Assembly (NCBI RefSeq): GCF_003573695.1
Contig: NC_039361.1
Coordinates: 42,245,673-42,309,672 of the forward strand
Reading direction: 5' to 3'
DNA: 64,000 bases
Origin: Papaver somniferum
Taxonomy: Eukaryota > Streptophyta > Magnoliopsida > Ranunculales > Papaveraceae
The stretch's first letter is position 1. Each line of letters begins with the position of its first letter. The translations under genes were made by a program, and so were the position numbers. The notes under the pieces were generated by a model. That model did no database searches. It was not told the DNA's origin and saw only the letters and a list, made by a program, of their open reading frames with translations. Below are positions 48,161 through 59,739 of this stretch, piece by piece.

Positions 48161-48163
48161 TGA

Positions 48164-48174
48164 CAAAGGGGGAG
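48164..48174 (+). other. Polypurine tract of element B
   Basis: AAAGGGGGAGA lies directly before the 3' LTR, preceded by CACTAAAATTGAC, the same context as in F and (reversed) C. Confidence 0.85.
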
Positions 48175-48176
48175 AT

Positions 48177-48938
48177 TGTTAGAGCATAGCTCGGTTGAAC
48201 CCACCAAGCTTCGGTATGTCAAGTTTGGTTGTCATATTTTAGTGTGTCAAAACTCATCTAAGAGTCGCTTGATTATGCACTAGAGACAACTTCATTTAGG
48301 TTAGACTAGAAAGTCTAGGAATGTTGAGACATACAAATATTACTCGAATACCTGACGAATGTGAAGAAGTAACGAGCTAAAACGATGACATCATCCTTGC
48401 TTGAGGTTAGTAATATTGACTTGAATTGTTTCATTCCTAATGTATCTTTCAAGTCGTGCTATATTGAAAACATAATTGCGAAGCTGTGTATTGGATATAT
48501 TACTCTAGTAGTGAGACATGATCACATGATCATAGTATTAAGGAATTAGAATACGAAGTATAACACTTATCTTACGAATGTTGTTATGATTACTTGAATG
48601 GGTAATGGTGAAGATTTCATCCTAGGAAACAATGTTTTACATTAGTTTAAAGGAAGTACATTCATGAACTTGTTTTATGAAACGAAAGAGAAATCGCTAG
48701 GCTTATTGGTACGGCTATTCATTGCAAATCTTTGGATTACCAATATGTGTGAGATAGTATAACCGATCGTAACTTTGCTATGTATCTTGGTACAACTAAT
48801 CACAATGCCTGACTTATGATTTGGTATGACTAGTTTTGATTAATTAGTGTAACCGATCTTAATTGGTGTGATCGATCCTAGTAATTGGTGTGACCGATCA
48901 CAGAGTGTTTTGTAATCGATCCTTGTAATTGGTATAAC
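48177..48938 (+). repeat. 3' LTR of element B, first part
   Basis: It starts TGTTAGAGCATAGC and matches 18084-18795 and the start of the minisatellite. Element F cuts it at 48938. The last five bases, ATAAC, should be found again beyond the far end of F, outside the window. Confidence 0.88.
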
Positions 48939-51385
48939 TGTTAGAGCATTGCTCGGTCGAACTCGCATGCGTTTCTATCTCAAGCATGTTTGTCAATGTT
49001 AGTGATCAAACCGATAAGTCTTGATTCCTAATCTATTATAGCTAAGTCTCGGACTAGGATAGAAAGTGTAGTTGAGCTCAAGGAATTCATGGCGACTCAT
49101 CATAAAAGTTGAAGAACTAATCAAGGAACCAGTGGAACTTCTCGACAAAAAGGTATGTGAAGAATTGAACTTATCTATCACTCAAAAGTATATATACTCT
49201 ATCTCCTACTCTTTGAGACAAGAAGTCGTATGCTATATATATAGACTTGGATTATACACATTTGTTATTTCGAGCCGAGTATACCTCGCCTATATATATC
49301 TCGAAATATATGTTGGTAAGCTTTTCGCTTCGATCAAGTTTATCTTTAGCTAGTGACGAAAGTCATGATATGTTTCAATCATCTTGAAAATTGCTTTGAC
49401 GAGAAATGGTGTGACAACTATATAACGTTCTCTAAGAATTTTTCAATGATTGAAACGAGAGTTTAGATTATATAACCAATGGTGGACATAAGCATTGTTG
49501 TGGAAACACATTTATGTATAAGTCCTATTCCTTGAACCAAAGTTTGCGAACTTTGTTGATCAAGAGAACCGGAAGAATGGCATGAGCCAAGTCCGCGAAC
49601 TGCCGAAGTTCTCAAACCCGAGTTTCTGCTGGAGTTGACAAACTACTTGCGTGAAGCTAAGTCTGCGAACTCAGTTCGCGAACCGACGAAGTTCTCATTC
49701 CCGAGAATTTCTGCTGGAGTTTGTAAAATCTGCCCTGTAACTTAAGTCCGCGAACCTAGTCTACGAACTTGAGAAGGTTATATATCTGAAGATGATTTCC
49801 GAACTTAAACTTAAAAAGACTAAGGAATGCAGTTTGAAAACCGTGGCTATAAAACATGAACCGATTCAAGTGAATCAAATTATCTTTGCTTCAATTGTGT
49901 CTTCTGTAGTACATGAGATTTCCTTGCAATTGAACAACTCTCTAACTAGTTCATCTTGAAGTCATTTGAACTAGTTATGGTAAAGAAGAACATGGTTGAT
50001 ATGAAATGCTCATATGGATAACCTTTTGGTTAACTATTGTTGAACCAACAAGTGCATACGTTTAGGTACTGTTAACAAACCTAGAAGCGTGCATTGTCAA
50101 GTGTGTGTAACAAGCTAAGTTTTCGATCTAACGGTTGAAAAATATTAGCTTGACTCTAAATCAGGTTTTCATCTAACGGTGGATATTGATTGATTTGTTA
50201 CTAAGGTAACTTAATTGCAAACCCTGATTTGAAAGGCTCTATAAAGGAGACATCTAGTATTGTGCAAAACTAATCCCCACACCTTACGTGTGATACTAGT
50301 TTGCGTGCTAGAGTCGTTTCTTCTTTAACCTTTGGTTTCATTCTTCTAAAACCAGGTTAACGACTTAAAGACTTTCATTGGGATTGTGAAGCCAGACCGA
50401 TACTACTTTTATCATAGTTGTATGATCTTATCTTGCATCTTCTATCGTACGAGTACAATCATATTGATTGGCTTGAGATTGATATCTCCGATAGGCAAGA
50501 TATAAAAAGTAGTCACAAACATCTTCGTCTCATTGTTTGTGATTCCGCAACATCTTGTTTCTCTACCATACGATTAAGATTGTTGTGAGGTTAACTCTAG
50601 GCTGTTCTTCGGGAACATAAGACCAGATTATCAATTGGTTCCTGTTCACCTTGATTATTATCAAAAGACGGAACAAAACCTTTAGGGTTTATCTGTGGGA
50701 GACAGATTGATCCTTTGATAGAATTGTCTGTGTGAGATAGATTTGTTTATTGTGAAAGCCTGCGATTTTGGGTCGTAACAACTCTTAGTTGTGGGTGAGA
50801 TCATCTAAGGGAATCAAGTGCGCAGTATCCTGCTGGGATCAGAGGCGTAGGGAGAACAACTGTACCTTAGATCGGTGGATACTGACTGGGTTTCAACTAC
50901 AGTCCAGTCCGAAGTTAGCTTGGAGTAGGCTTGTGTCTGCAGCGGCTTAATACAGTGTGTGTTCAATCTGGACTAGGTCCCGGGGTTTTTCTGCATTTGC
51001 GGTTTCCTCGTTAATAAAACTTCCGGTGTTTGTGTTATTTCTATTTCCGCATTATATTGTTTTATCTTTATAATTGAAATAATACAGGTTGTGCGTTAGA
51101 TCATCAATTAGAGTAATTCAACCTTTGGTTGTTGATTGTCATTGATTGATCCTTGGATATTGGTCTTTGGTAGCATCCAAGTTATTCCTTGTGTTTGATT
51201 AAAGAGTCGCTGATTTCTATTAGCTTGAGTAAATCAAAACAAGAGAGAGATATTAACTCCTTTAGATACTTTTACCTAGATTGAGTCTGATTGTCTAGTT
51301 GATTCTCTAGAAAGTATTCTGGAGTTAGTCCATACATATTGCTAAGCGAAATATTTGGTGGTGTTGTTAGACCCCCGCTTTTTCA
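48939..51385 (+). repeat. 5' LTR of element F
   Basis: A complete LTR of 2447 bp, TGTTAGAGCA to CCCCCGCTTTTTCA. It is the best reference copy for A and C. A TATA box (CTATAAAG) lies at 50239-50246, after the TTTGAAAGG block that also precedes it in A. Confidence 0.9.
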
Positions 51386-51387
51386 AT

Positions 51388-51399
51388 TGGTATCAGAGC
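51388..51399 (+). other. Primer-binding site of element F (initiator Met tRNA)
   Basis: TGGTATCAGAGC, exact, two bases beyond the LTR end. Confidence 0.9.
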
Positions 51400-51451
51400 A
51401 GGCAAACACGTTTAAGACCTTACAAGTCTGTGTTTGTAGCGATCTGACTCT

Positions 51452-52105
51452 ATGAACAGTAGTGTTATCTCAATAAATACACCACCAGATCCAGGGATTT
51501 CAGAATTCTCTTCCGTGACTGATTTAATAAAATCTATAGAAGAAATTCTATCTAAACCTTCACCAGGTTTAAAATCCCTTGAAGTGTTTTCAGGGCTTGA
51601 AAAGAAGCTGGAAAGCTTATCTCTAGATGTTGAGTTATACCTCCAGAAAGAGCAAGAATCTCTTGACATGATAAATCAAGTTATGATGAATAATATTCAT
51701 GTTGAGGTTGATATTGATTTACTAATAAGTGAGAGCAATGCTCCTCCTCTGCGTAATCCAATTAGTTGTGATAAACTAAACGAATTACAAGATGAGTTTA
51801 ATTCTCAGTCATCTGAGTGTATTATCTCAAAGCATGAATTGATTCGTTGCTCAATTTCTGATACTTCCTATCAAGATAGTAGTATTGTCTTCTTTTATGA
51901 AGAATCTAGGACGTCTCTTTTTATCAAAAGAGTTTCCCTTCGCAGTACTAAAAACTATCTGCATAAACTGTTTTTTATAAGTTGGAAAACAAGAAATCAG
52001 AAACACAAATCTCTTTGGGTTCTCTTGAAGTTCTTTGATAGATTTATAGAAACAGTTCCTTGGGTGTTTCTCAACACTACAAGATTTAAGAGTTGTTGGA
52101 AATAA
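51452..52105 (+). CDS. 217-residue frame in the gag position of element F; gag middle missing
   Basis: The start codon sits in the same context as gag of element C (TCTGACTCTATG), and the first dozen residues (I-S-I-N-T-P-P) match it. After that the sequence is unrelated to Gag: an acidic, Ser/Leu-rich stretch with a helical look (about residues 20-75), then a basic, Phe/Lys-rich end. There is no UBN2 signature and no zinc knuckle. Sequence just after its stop (TTGTTCACCTCAACACAA, 52138 onward) resembles the last codons of C's gag. The body of gag has therefore been replaced by other sequence, perhaps a captured fragment. Function and origin are unknown. Confidence 0.55.
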   Translation: MNSSVISINTPPDPGISEFSSVTDLIKSIEEILSKPSPGLKSLEVFSGLEKKLESLSLDVELYLQKEQESLDMINQVMMNNIHVEVDIDLLISESNAPPLRNPISCDKLNELQDEFNSQSSECIISKHELIRCSISDTSYQDSSIVFFYEESRTSLFIKRVSLRSTKNYLHKLFFISWKTRNQKHKSLWVLLKFFDRFIETVPWVFLNTTRFKSCWK

Positions 52106-53566
52106 ACTCTTTCTTGGTGCCATGGTGAGCAAGACATTGTTCACCTCAACACAACTTGTTTGTGTTGAAAGTGCATCCTTACCAAGAAATGGCATATTAT
52201 GTATACGGTTAGGGAAGCGCAACAACTGGGGCGCACATATTATATTCGGTAAGACTGTAGAATTCAATTGGACTTTTCTAAAAAGGTATGTCTATAAACT
52301 TGAGCAAGTTTTATGTTTTTATTACTTGTTTGAGTACTGATAATGATCCATGTACCTTGATTATCGTTCATTTCTACCTAACTTGATCTGTGTTTAAGGT
52401 TCTCAAATGTTTAGGTTTGAAAATAGTAGTTCGGGATGTTTGGACTTCTTGGTACACCTACCCGGTATGCATAACATCTTTTAAAATCAAAATCCAGGGG
52501 TTTAAGTTCGCGGACTTGAAAATTCGTTTGCAAATCCATATGCATACTTGATGACGATATTCGGTAAACTTATTCTAGCCGTAACTTCTTCGTCCGAACT
52601 AGAAATAACCTCATTCTTTTTGCAGTCTCTTCCTCTTTGAATTCTCTTCAAATTGGAGGTGATAATTATTGAATTTGGATGAGTTAAGATTGGTATTTTT
52701 CTTGTCTCTTGTTTTTGAGTGTTTTGCTCCGTTTCGTTGCACTTGTTCCACTTCTCTTGAAAACTTGGGTACATGGATTCATGGAGTAGTACTCTTCTAA
52801 GCTCATTTGTAGCTTTTACAAGAATGTTGTTGGTGAATCACAAAGAAGGAAGTTCAAGAATGAGAAGTAGTACGCATTACTATGGGATTCTTGAATGTTC
52901 ACAATCATTTTATGTGAACTATGGTGCATGGTCGTTAATGACTTTGTATGTTCTTCTTTAAAAATATTTTTATACGCCTTTGGTAGATATTCTTGGTATA
53001 AATACAGGCGAAAAAGATTGATTCTACTCTACAAATCATCTTATATGTGCATTATGAGTTTGTCTTGATGCCTAGGAAACTTCTTGTGAGAATTTATTCT
53101 TTCTTTTGAGAAGGATTACTAGAGTTTGGAATAGAAATTATTGTGATTACACATAGCTATATCCATTATTTTCATCTTCGTGTTTTTATGTTTATTGGTT
53201 TAAATTCTAAAAATTATTTGAGGGATGATTTTTGCAGTATTAATCTTTATGATTTTATATCTTGCAATTTGTTATGGGATATGTATGTTTGCGTCCGTGA
53301 ACTTGAAGGTCCCATATCTTGTCAAAAGTAAAGTCGTTTGTTGTTGATATTCACGTATTGATTTAAGAATGAATAGACTTTTGATAAATACAAAAGTTAA
53401 GCCTATATTTTCAATTAATTGATGGAAGATACGTTAAAATCTTTTGTGAACAAGGATGAAGTCTATTATTGTTATGCATATAATGATGTAAGATAGAATG
53501 AATCCTTGTGTATTCCGCAGTATTGATCATTCCTGATCCATATTTTATGTATTACTGTGAGGTTCC
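52106..53566 (+). other. Non-coding interior of element F, first part
   Basis: It contains a short remnant of the gag 3' end (52138-52170). The rest is AT-rich with no pol motifs. Short frames on either strand have no recognisable features. Confidence 0.5.
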
Positions 53567-54810
53567 CTAATATATCTTATGTTGAGCACTATACAACCAA
53601 GTTGATTTTTTTACCTTAGTTGTTGTTCCGTGAGATATGTTATGTCGAGCATATTGAACTAAATTAATCATCTTGTTTGGTTATTTAGTTATTGCTCCGT
53701 AAGTTTTCTTATGTCGAGCAAAACAATTGACAATTAAATTGATTACTTTTGTGATTAGTTTGGTAGTGTATTCCAATTATATTAATTATGGGTTCTCTTG
53801 TAATTAATCTAGTTGAGTATTTTCGCGTCTCCATAAGTTCTCTTATGTTGAGCATAATCAATTGAATTGGTCACTTTTTGTGTTTAATTTGATTGCGTAT
53901 TCCTATTAAATTAATCATAGGTTTACTTGTGATTAATTTGATTGAGTTTTTGGATAGAGGAAATCATTCTTATGGTTTTTGGTGTCCAATAAAAATCCTT
54001 TTTTTCTTTCGAAATTAAGGTCGCTCTTGTTGTTCTTTCGGGAATGACATCAAATGGGGGAGAGTTCTTTTGAACTTGTGCTTAATGGTCATATCTTGAG
54101 GGGTGTGCGGCTGTGGAATTTTATAGGGGTTATATTGTATCTTTAAACTCCTTGATGAATGCATTTAGCTTCGGCTTTATGATTGCATCTAATATATCTT
54201 ATGTTGAGCACTATACAACCAAGTTGATTTTTTTACCTTAGTTGTTGTTCCGTGAGATATGTTATGTCGAGCATATTGAACTAAATTAATCATCTTGTTT
54301 GGTTATTTAGTTATTGCTCCGTAAGTTTTCTTATGTCGAGCAAAACAATTGACAATTAAATTGATTACTTTTGTGATTAGTTTGGTAGTGTATTCCAATT
54401 ATATTAATTATGGGTTCTCTTGTAATTAATCTAGTTGAGTATTTTCGCGTCTCCATAAGTTCTCTTATGTTGAGCATAATCAATTGAATTGATCACTTTT
54501 TGTGTTTAATTTGATTGCGTATTCCTATTAAATTAATCATAGGTTTACTTGTGATTAATTTGATTGAGTTTTTGGATAGAGGAAATCATTCTTATGGTTT
54601 TTGGTGTCCAATAAAAATCCTTTTTTTCTTTCGAAATTAAGGTCGCTCTTGTTGTTCTTTCGGGAATGACATCAAATGGGGGAGAGTTCTTTTGAACTTG
54701 TGCTTAATGGTCATATCTTGAGGGGTGTGCGGCTGTGGAATTTTATAGGGGTTATCTTGTATCTTTAAACTCCTTGATGAATGCATTTAGCTTCGGCTTT
54801 ATGATTGCAT
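53567..54810. repeat. 622-bp tandem duplication in element F
   Basis: The block starting CTAATATATCTTATG at 53567 starts again at 54189, and both end in TTTATGATTGCATCT. The copies differ at only a few bases, so the duplication is recent. Each copy is itself built of degenerate units of roughly 90-100 bp containing CTTATGT-C/T-GAGCA, the same array as 22250-22660 in C. Confidence 0.9.
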
Positions 54811-55333
54811 CTAAATTAGTTGGTATGTATTTTTTTTCCTTTTGTCATGAAATGTCTCCTTCAGAAATTTCATTATGATCCCGTTCTTGTACCTTTGCCA
54901 ATTTTATTGACAAAAAGGGGGAGAATTAATATGTAGTTCACACTAAAAATACATATGGTTTTCGGATCATTGTTTAAGGGGGAGTGGTTTCCATGTGAGA
55001 TGGAGTATTGACTAAGGGGGAGTGATACATATCACCATAGTATTATTGTTGAAGTTGTGATACAATTGAACTTTGACGTTGTGTAATAATACTATGACAC
55101 TGTATAACAATGATCGAGAACTATGTTTTCTCATTGTTATAGTTGCGGATCTTCAACAGCGGTGATACTAAACTTACAACCTTTGGGATCATTGGAGTAC
55201 TTGGAAGTGACGAAGATTTCGAGGAATGTTGAAGATTAGACATGTGGAATAGGAGCTACTAAAGTTTATTTATCTTTTTTTGTATTCCATATGTATTGAT
55301 AGTTATGTCACTAAAATTGACAAAGGAGGAGAT
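54811..55333 (+). other. 3' end of the interior of element F
   Basis: Non-coding, with several AAGGGGGAG motifs (54917, 54976, 55015) that look like extra polypurine tracts. The terminal tract, AAAGGAGGAGA at 55322-55332, is altered from AAAGGGGGAGA. Confidence 0.6.
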
Positions 55334-56494
55334 TATTAGAGCATTGCTCTGTCGAACTCGCATGCGTTGCTATCTCAAGCATGTTTGTCAATGTTAGTGA
55401 TCAAAACTATAAGTCTTGATTTCTAGTCTATTGTAGCTAAGTCTCGGACTAGGATAGAAAGTGTAGTTGAGCTCAAGGACTTCATTGAGATTCATCATAC
55501 AAGTAGAAGAACTACTCAAGAAACCGGTGGAACTTCTCGACAAAAAGGTATGTGAAGACTTGAACTTATCTATCACTCAAAAGTATATCTACTCTATTCC
55601 TACTCTTTGAGACAATAAGTCGTATGCTATATATATAGACTTGGATTATACACATTTGGTATTTCGAGCCAACTATAGCTCGCCTATCTATATCTCGATA
55701 TATGTGTTGGTAAGCTTTTCGCTTCGATCAAGTTTATCTTTACCTAGTGACGAAAGTCATGATATGTTTCAATCATCTTGAAAATTGCTTTGACGAGAAA
55801 TGGTGTAACAACTACATAACGTCCTCTAAGAATGTTTCAATGATTGAAATGAGAGTTTCAATTACATAACCAATGGTGGACATAAGCATTGTTGTGGAAA
55901 CACATTTATGTATAAGTTCTATTCCTTGAACCAAAGTTTGCGAACTTTGTTGATCAAGAGAACCGGAAGAATGGCGTGAGCCAAGTTCGCGAACTTCCGA
56001 AGTTCTCAAACCCGAGAATTTCTGCTGGAGTTGACAAACTACTTGCGTGAAGCTAAGTCCGCGAACCCAGTCCGCGAACCGGCGAAGTTCTGATTCCCGA
56101 GAATTTCTGCTGGAGTTTGTAAACTCTGCCCGGTAACTTAAGTCCGCAAACCTAGTCTGCGAACTTGAGAAGGTTATATATCTGAAGATGATTTATGAAC
56201 TTAAACTTAAAAAGCAAGGAATGCAGTTTGCAAACCGTGGCTATAAAAGTTCATGAACTGATTCAATTGAATCAAATCATCTTTGCTTCAATTGTGTCTT
56301 GTGTAGTACATGAGATTTCCTTGCAATTGAACAACTCTCTAACTAGTTCATCTTGAAGTCATTTGAACTAGTTATGGTAAAGAAGAACATGGTTGATATG
56401 AAATGCTCATATGGCTAAACTTTTGGTTAACTATTGTTGAACCAACAAGTGCATACGTTTGGGTACGGTTAACAAACCTCGAAGCGTGCATTGT
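55334..56494 (+). repeat. 3' LTR of element F, first part
   Basis: It begins TATTAGAGCATTGC (TG mutated to TA) and matches 48939-50100. Element G cuts it at 56494, and ATTGT at 56490-56494 is the expected target duplication. Confidence 0.88.
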
Positions 56495-58532
56495 TGATGA
56501 GTGCTAAAAAGTGCATATTTCTATATATTTTTCTTGGCATTCAACTCATCTTTTGTGCATTAATTCTACATTTTATCCCATATTCTGTGTTTTCGTTGTT
56601 TTCAAGAATAAATACTTTTCTTAATTAATTTTTGCATTTTTAGGTACTAAATAAAGCCTGGTTATCTCACGGAGCGAAAAGAGCAAAGGAACGGCAAAGA
56701 CTCCCGCTAGGAGGAAGCGAAGAATGATGTTTGCAAGAGCCGGATCAATTAGAAGTGGGCTTGAAGAGGAAGAATTGTTCTTAAAGAAGATATGGGCTTG
56801 GCATACCCAAGGCCCAAAACCCTTACCCAAATCCATTTCCATTATCCATACCCATTTCCATGAGAGCCGTCAGATTGGATCCATCTCATCATCCAACGGT
56901 CGCCTCATCATTGTGCATCAAACTCCGAAGCTCCTGTCAAACACTAGAGTACCTAACTCCATCTGAAGCCGTCAGTTTTGTTGTATCTCATCATCCAACG
57001 GTCGCTCCTATCGCGCTGTTGGATCATTCCATCACCTTTTCATCCTACGCTTTCGCTTTGCTGATCATCAACCTTTGATACACCCGCCTCACACCCTAGC
57101 ATCAGAAACCTACACCCTCAACCAAACGAACCCTAATCCCATTTCCATCGATCTCTTCCCCTCTCTTCTTCCCAAATTCTCTGCAAAACTCTCTTCTCGT
57201 CTGCAACACCACCACCTCCACTGTCTCCTCTGCCGCAACCATTTCTATCACTGCCACCACCTCCATCAGCTCAGTCATTCCCCCAAAACCGATCCCTCTA
57301 CTAGCCTAGACATTTTACAAAACTCGCACCTCTTTCTCTGAACCCTAGGGTATGGGATTTGTAAAACATCTCGAGCTAGTATTTCAGAGACGACAAGAGC
57401 AGCAGCATTAGCAGAGGAGGAGAAGTACGAGCATGGGTCGAAGCAGAAATCACAGTGGGTGAGTTGAATTGAAAATTCCCAAAATCAAAATTAGGGTTTC
57501 AAACTTTAGGGTTTCTAAATTTTGGGGGAAAACATTGTACTATAAATTGAGAACATTGGGTGTATGTAAAACTTATGCCTGGGCTAGCCAGAGCTTCACT
57601 CAAGAGGACTGGACTAGCCAGTTCCTCAACTGTGTTATCTTCAGTTCATGTTTTGTTTGAATGCAATGTTGTTTCAAGTGTAATTTCCATGTTCTAAGCT
57701 CATAGCTAGGGTGATGAGGAAACCCTTTGAGCCATTGCTAAGTTTCATTCAGTTATAAACATAATTCTTGTTGTGCTTGAAATGTTTAGGATAGTCTTAA
57801 TCAAAGCAGTTTACATTTTGCTCTCACAGTGCATATCATGTATGCATTGTAGTTAGAACACCACCATGTGATTGTGCTACAGCTCATGCTTAATTGTCTG
57901 TTATGAATCCTCTGACTAGTTGTACTCTAAATCAGACAATTAGCACTTAGGATGAATACTTTAGTTGTGATTAGAACATCCTTTAGGTTGTTAAAACACC
58001 TAAGTGGCTTCTCTGTGGGTAGTTGCAGTGTGAGAGCCCCAACTACTACTAGGATTAGAATTATCTTAGTGCCTTTAGCTTCCTTTCTAACCCAACCCTT
58101 TGATGAGCAGCAGGCATAGAACCTCCATTGCCATCTAGTTAGTCAGTTGAGCCAAGAAGCTCACCGATAACTATACAAGGGACAGGATTTATGTGGAACT
58201 AGGATAACTTATTGTAGGTGAAATGGTGGAATCTAATCCCTAGTCTTCACCCAAAATCCCTCTTTCCTTTACTGTTTCTTGTTTTTATTTGATTCCCTTT
58301 ACTTCTTTGTTGTCACTTCACTGCCTTAGGCTCATTGCCTTTGTTTCATTAGCTCACTGCCACTGCTACACTTAGAGATCTATCTTAGCTAGGAAACCTT
58401 CAATCACACACACCTAGTCTCTGTGGTTCGACCCTGACTTGCACACATCTACTACAACAGACCCTGTGCACTTGCAGGTATAACAAGTAGGCTTCTTTCT
58501 TGCTCTTATTTTACACTCTTAAAAGCCTTCCA
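56495..58532 (+). repeat. 5' LTR of element G
   Basis: It is 2038 bp, TGATGAGTGC to CCTTCCA. It is near-identical to the visible 1140 bp of the 3' LTR from 62861. Its first 170 bp also resemble the LTR of D, then the two diverge. A TATA box lies at 57541-57548. Confidence 0.9.
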
Positions 58533-58538
58533 AGTTTT

Positions 58539-58557
58539 TGGCGCCGTTGTCGGGGAC
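58539..58557 (+). other. Primer-binding site of element G (tRNA-Asp)
   Basis: TGGCGCCGTTGTCGGGGAC, one mismatch from the complement of a plant tRNA-Asp 3' end, six bases from the LTR. Confidence 0.88.
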
Positions 58558-59739
58558 TTGGAATTGTGTGATTGCTGTTTTTCCTTGCTTTCTTTTGCTG
58601 CTATTCACTTGCATATCTTGCATTTAGTATAATCATTTAGTGTAAGCATTTATCTCATCATAACTTGCATTCATTACTGCATATTCATCTTTGCATTGCA
58701 TACTCATTGCATCTTGCTGTCCTGATTGCATATCATATTTGCATATTAGTCATCTTTACAGTCTTGCAGTCAATCTTGCGTTACAGTTCTTGTTCACTGA
58801 CTTTCTTTGTTGTCCTTGACATTTTTGTTGAGTGACCAGGTACTGTGACCTTGCTGTGAGGCTGAGAACAAACCTCTGGTGCTGTTGTGCTGCTGTGAAT
58901 CCCAAATAGAGATGCTACTGCCAAGCCTGCAACATTGCCCCTGTTCAGCTACTGCCAAGCCTGCAACATTGCCCCTGTTCAGCTACTGCTTGTGGTGCTG
59001 CTGAACTTGTGGTGCTGCTGTTGCTGCTGAGCTGCTTCTCCTGCTTCTGCTCCTGGTCCTGCTGCTGCGCCTCAGCTGTTGTTGTTGTGCAAAGGAAAGC
59101 TGCTGCTACCTCATGCTGGAGCTGTTGTTGCTGTGATCCAAAGCCCAACTGGGCTGTGCAACTAAAAACAGAGCAGCTGGGCTGTGCTTAAGCAAGTAAG
59201 CCTAAACCCATTAAGAGAACCCAACCTGTGGGCTTCCATTTTTAATTTGTGGGCTTGTAATAACTTTTTCCATTTTTTTGTTGGGCTTGTAATTTAAGTT
59301 AACTTTTGGGTTTGTATTTGAGCTTAACTGTGGGATTGTCCCTATCAAAATTTTGGGTTTCAAAAACCCAACAAACAACCTAAACAAGTTTAACTGAAAC
59401 CAACTCAGCTGGGCTTCGTTAGTTTCTGGGCTTGCTGAAGTCGTTAGTGGGCCGTGTACCCAAACTCTAGGCCGAGAGTTGGGCTCTGTTTCACAACAAT
59501 TTTTCCAAAACCCAACAGTGGGCTTGGCCTTTTATCCCATAAAACCAAAGTTTTCAAAACCCAATAAACCAAAGTGTTTTCTTTTCCCATTAAGTCCAAA
59601 TTTTCTAAAACCCATTAAAAACCAAATTTCTTTTTCAAACCCGACAAACCAAATGTTACCCATAAAAACCAAATTTTTCCCAAAAATCCAAACCCATTAA
59701 AAACCAAATTTTGGGCTTTGTAACATAGTTACTTAGCTT
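58558..59739 (+). other. 5' leader of element G, with a CTG-rich tract
   Basis: About 58870-59190 is rich in CTG and TGCTGC and ends in CTGGGCTGTGC-type repeats, like the leader of D. From 59480 to 59720 there are many AAACCAAA and AAACCCA motifs. Frames inside are repeat artefacts. Confidence 0.65.

Larger units (their letters stand above)
48939..56494 (+). mobile_element. SIRE-like copia element F (visible part), gag replaced, split by element G
   Basis: The 5' LTR is 48939-51385, followed by an exact initiator-Met primer site, one 218-codon frame, about 3.2 kb of non-coding sequence, a polypurine tract (55322-55332) and the start of the 3' LTR (55334-56494). Element G cuts the 3' LTR. No pol is present. 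It is a plus-strand sister of C. Confidence 0.88.

Noticed and set aside
49072..49353. Recurrent 60-93-codon sense frame near the start of the SIRE-like LTRs (also 39495-39707 and 21164-21376, minus)
   Set aside because: It repeats because the LTR repeats. Starts and stops differ among copies, and the F 3' LTR lacks the start. It might merit a conservation test, but I do not call a gene.
54917..55030. Extra AAGGGGGAG motifs as second plus-strand priming sites
   Set aside because: They resemble the polypurine tract, but only the one beside the LTR is in the correct place; the others may be remnants of repeat growth.
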